Assembly (NCBI GenBank): GCA_031261015.1
Contig: JAISKG010000021.1
Location: forward strand, 1-7,780
Reading direction: 5' to 3'
From: Dysgonamonadaceae bacterium
GTDB lineage: Bacteria > Bacteroidota > Bacteroidia > Bacteroidales > Azobacteroidaceae
DNA length: 7,780 nucleotides
Under the pieces are notes generated by a model. The model searched no databases. It saw only the letters and a list, made by a program, of their open reading frames with translations, and was not told the origin of the DNA. Shown here in pieces: positions 6,501-7,780 of the stretch. Each line of letters starts with the position of its first letter. Within the stretch, counting starts at the first letter, position 1. A program made the translations under genes and the position numbers.

Positions 6501-7780
6501 TTTCCTGGTTACCGTCACCATCAATATCTCCCATAAATGGAATCCCCATTACATTGGCGTTATCCAAAACTTTGGATGCCAATATCGTTTGAGTTTCCGG
6601 ACTCCATAAATAGATGAGATGTTTAGAGCCTGCAAGTCGACACTCTACGAGCACTTCTAATTTTCCATCGTTATTTATATCAATTACTTGCGTAGTTCCA
6701 TCCATAGGGCCAGCCGCTGGAATTGAAGCAGCCGGAATTTCTTTTACCACAGTCATGGAATTTAAATTAGGATCTCTACTTCTGTCAATGTCGACTGCAT
6801 ATACTTGATTTCCAGCAACTAACTCTAATTTAGAGTCTCCATAAACATCAGCCGCTTGAGTCATTGCTATTTCAGTGGTTACTGTATTAAGGTCATTTCC
6901 TCTATTTGCATTTCCTGCACATAATAAAACTCCTGTGGCTGCATCAAAAATCTTAGCACCACAATAAACCTCTGTATAGCCATCTTGATTAAAATCGGCA
7001 AAAGAAACGGATGTACCAACTCTATTATCTGCAGTAGGAGACCATTTATTATCTATTCCTGCTATAGTAGAGGAAGCTTCCCATACACGAGATACTAATG
7101 GGTTAGCCGTAAGAGGATAGGTATCTCCCGGCTCAGTCAATTTATAAGCTCGTAGAACCCTATCTTGTTCTGCTATTATAATCAGTGAGATAGACTTTGA
7201 TGCAGAAACTTTTACACGAGCAATAGCAGCTACCCCAGGCATGTAATTAGTATAAACTTGTGTTGTAGGAAAATCAATTCTTGAACCTGTTCCGCCATCC
7301 ATAAATATACTTAATTGTGTAGAACCATAATTTGATGCGTCCTGTGCTGTAGCCGCCAATATTTCAGGAATCCCATTTCCGTCTAAGTCTCCAATAAGTT
7401 GTGAAAAATAAACATATATTGTTCCCAAATCAGCAGCTTCTCGTATTCCCCAAACGGTGGCAGGCGGCGTTACGGCACAAGCCTCATCTTTAATCACATC
7501 CGGCTTATCGGTCACATTAATCAAAATAACTCCGGTATTGGATACATTCACGCCACAGGTAATTGTGTATTTTACGCTGTCTTGGCCAATAAATCCGGGA
7601 GCGGGCGTATAAATAATGTTTTTACTCCCGTCGATCGATAAAGCGGCAGCTCCGTGCATCTGAGTGCCCAGCGCGGCGGTCGGATTTAAGACGGTCACCA
7701 CGATGCTTGAGGAAGTGCAGGTTCCTAATTCGCTTTGCTTGATTACGTTGATGGTGTCTTTTTGCCCCGGTAGTACGAAG
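3544..7780 (-). CDS. Giant T9SS-secreted protein with FG-GAP/VCBS propeller and CARDB domain (5' end outside window)
   Basis: This frame is open to the right edge, so the protein is N-terminally incomplete; an internal GTG at 7701 is not the start. There are 1411 visible residues, numbered here from the first complete codon at 7779. Residues 1-93 form a cadherin/Ig-like domain (motif YTPAPGFIGQDSVKYTI). Residues 110-560 hold FG-GAP/VCBS repeats with Asp-rich calcium-type loops, for example GDLDGNGIPEIL and GDIDGDGNQEIV. A linker with WAPARSVWNQYSYNP follows (567-587), as is common in Bacteroidota surface proteins, then a CARDB domain at about 633-747. A module with WTGATSSDWNDYRNW comes at about 832-848. 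The last 75 or so residues match a T9SS type A sorting domain (SIKIDDTQGRAI, GVYLVKV, end KKVVVR). The family pattern predicts Sec export, T9SS passage across the outer membrane and surface attachment or release. The ligand is unknown; adhesion or a structural surface role is inference. The terminal stop is TAA. Confidence 0.95.
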   Translation of the reverse strand, partial: FVLPGQKDTINVIKQSELGTCTSSSIVVTVLNPTAALGTQMHGAAALSIDGSKNIIYTPAPGFIGQDSVKYTITCGVNVSNTGVILINVTDKPDVIKDEACAVTPPATVWGIREAADLGTIYVYFSQLIGDLDGNGIPEILAATAQDASNYGSTQLSIFMDGGTGSRIDFPTTQVYTNYMPGVAAIARVKVSASKSISLIIIAEQDRVLRAYKLTEPGDTYPLTANPLVSRVWEASSTIAGIDNKWSPTADNRVGTSVSFADFNQDGYTEVYCGAKIFDAATGVLLCAGNANRGNDLNTVTTEIAMTQAADVYGDSKLELVAGNQVYAVDIDRSRDPNLNSMTVVKEIPAASIPAAGPMDGTTQVIDINNDGKLEVLVECRLAGSKHLIYLWSPETQTILASKVLDNANVMGIPFMGDIDGDGNQEIVFIVSNYSNTSLAYCFIYALKYNEGTASFDTFWTMKHADTSGMTGCTVFDFNQDGQAEMIYRDEKKLRIMNVSGKDSDGNDMINAARELDIEDATLQWYSSTSGTGYEHPVVADVDLDGQAEIIIGGTNHLYIYKSDGMPWAPARSVWNQYSYNPVYVNEDLTNPQYPINPATKFDYNDGNYLQPFNNFVQQSTLLNGEGKMLSYGSDLAFDLSIPLVYSNYTGSTVDVTFNVENTGDADFTGDLDVSAYILQAGNFTKVETRILVVNILAGTSVPISYTITGLPAGIDPANVMQIRINESDDNFLVPECNYAGNFSKALFGAPDYGLCPGNHTLYFYPGNSGYLYVWYDSDPTKLPKPTSIGSGDSYDFTQSATQLTKKLFVEVYDGPSLMDVYSVITYLIPDSLTWTGATSSDWNDYRNWNYPNNPQPTITAYDTVKYQIPAECTNVQIPAGRSRYPNLGNFNVDIRANVACNKIYFSFGGEVARTDTLNYAEAFVDLTLNTHQYYMIAPSLKSTYTGDYYITQPNPWLDDRLYEPMFFNVPNPQTLKTAVTTWTGRFNNPDILLNAGQGMAIWYNKSDQGYAYHNPVTTHFPKNDVQYRYYSEVPPYAPTLWGNYMDRSESHRFIYEPLAANGLVPLSLGNQTISADGTPVLIGNPFMSHLNLDPFLTANSTEIYAGYKLASGVAAIDGKMNNFVSYQRVGETWFTTDPNLSGAVVNLTSAPTIAPMQSFIAIAKKANPQIKAPVATMTTTPGNVLRSANNEIKVLSIVAQKEDEIDKALLIGAGSNVFNAEEDSYKFFPNNNDKALLVYTRSSDGYALDINSFGNYNEVITLGIKTSQAGQITLKFSGVESFSDDATLYLNDTKESRTINLSLQEEYIFTKSADEDLYLENRFFLSWVPNAPTDLKNVEQDGIVIQSSGRNIEIISKNGSPLNSIKIDDTQGRAIVNKTHYGASSYHFEAPAAGVYLVKVQSQVKKVVVR
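3547..3775 (-). other. T9SS type A C-terminal sorting domain (Por secretion tail)
   Basis: The final segment of the large protein shows the usual order of this domain: a beta-strand stretch ending in IEIIS, then SIKIDDTQGRAI, then GVYLVKVQ and a basic end KKVVVR. In this family the domain is recognised by the type IX machinery and is normally removed during export. No T9SS components are encoded in the window, so the machinery must be elsewhere in the genome. Confidence 0.93.
6121..7400 (-). repeat. FG-GAP/VCBS beta-propeller repeats with calcium-type loops
   Basis: Seven repeat cores are visible, with DxDxDG-like loops at 7362-7397 (GDLDGNGIPE), 6963-7004 (ADFNQDGYTE), 6811-6858 (ADVYGDSKLE, weaker), 6648-6689 (IDINNDGKLE), 6494-6538 (GDIDGDGNQE), 6317-6358 (FDFNQDGQAE) and 6121-6168 (ADVDLDGQAE). 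Spacing is about 50-65 residues, except between the first two, where about 130 residues intervene. That gap contains an eighth candidate without an Asp loop (IARVKVSASKSISLIII, then VLRAYKL, about 7139-7240). The pattern fits an integrin-alpha-like propeller of seven or eight blades that binds calcium at most blades. The fold follows from the family; the exact blade count is inference. Confidence 0.88.

Noticed and set aside
7699..7701. GTG as the start of the large gene
   Set aside because: The frame stays open to the window edge and encodes domain-like sequence upstream (VLPGQKDTINVI), so the true start lies outside the window.

Overview
The window looks like a chromosomal segment of a Bacteroidota bacterium, most likely Bacteroidales. 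Three things point there: a large secreted protein ending in a type IX secretion system (T9SS) type A sorting domain, promoter boxes of the Bacteroidota form TAnnTTTGY with no Shine-Dalgarno sequences, and an RNase R whose wording is typical of that phylum. Every supported gene is on the minus strand, so transcription runs from the right edge to the left.

Layout in the direction of transcription. (1) 7780-3544: the 3' part of a very large gene whose start lies beyond the right edge. At least 1411 residues are visible: a cadherin/Ig-like domain, an FG-GAP/VCBS beta-propeller with calcium-type loops, a CARDB domain, a long Bacteroidota-type extracellular region and the T9SS tail. (2) 3543-3166: a gene-free spacer holding a 16-bp direct repeat at the stop codon, a co-centric imperfect palindrome of about 216 bp (3294-3509), and degenerate 22-bp tandem repeats. 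(3) 3165-2842: a 107-residue exported protein with a Gly/Asp-rich linker, a C-terminal membrane segment and a Lys tail. (4) 2801-2748: a terminator immediately followed by a promoter. (5) 2725-737: RNase R, complete in its catalytic core but without the usual N-terminal winged helix. (6) 552-121: the C-terminal part of an AbiEi-family type IV antitoxin with its N-terminal region missing, followed with an ATGA overlap by an unidentified open frame (124-1) in the AbiEii toxin position.

The large protein and the small anchored protein may be functionally linked as cell-surface products, but a 378-bp repeat-rich gap separates them, so co-transcription is uncertain. RNase R is a housekeeping gene with its own promoter. 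The AbiE remnant marks a decayed accessory or defence locus.

I found no clear new multi-gene system. The points most worth checking are the small exported protein beside the T9SS gene, the AT-rich propeller block inside a more GC-rich gene, the long palindrome, and the missing RNase R winged helix.
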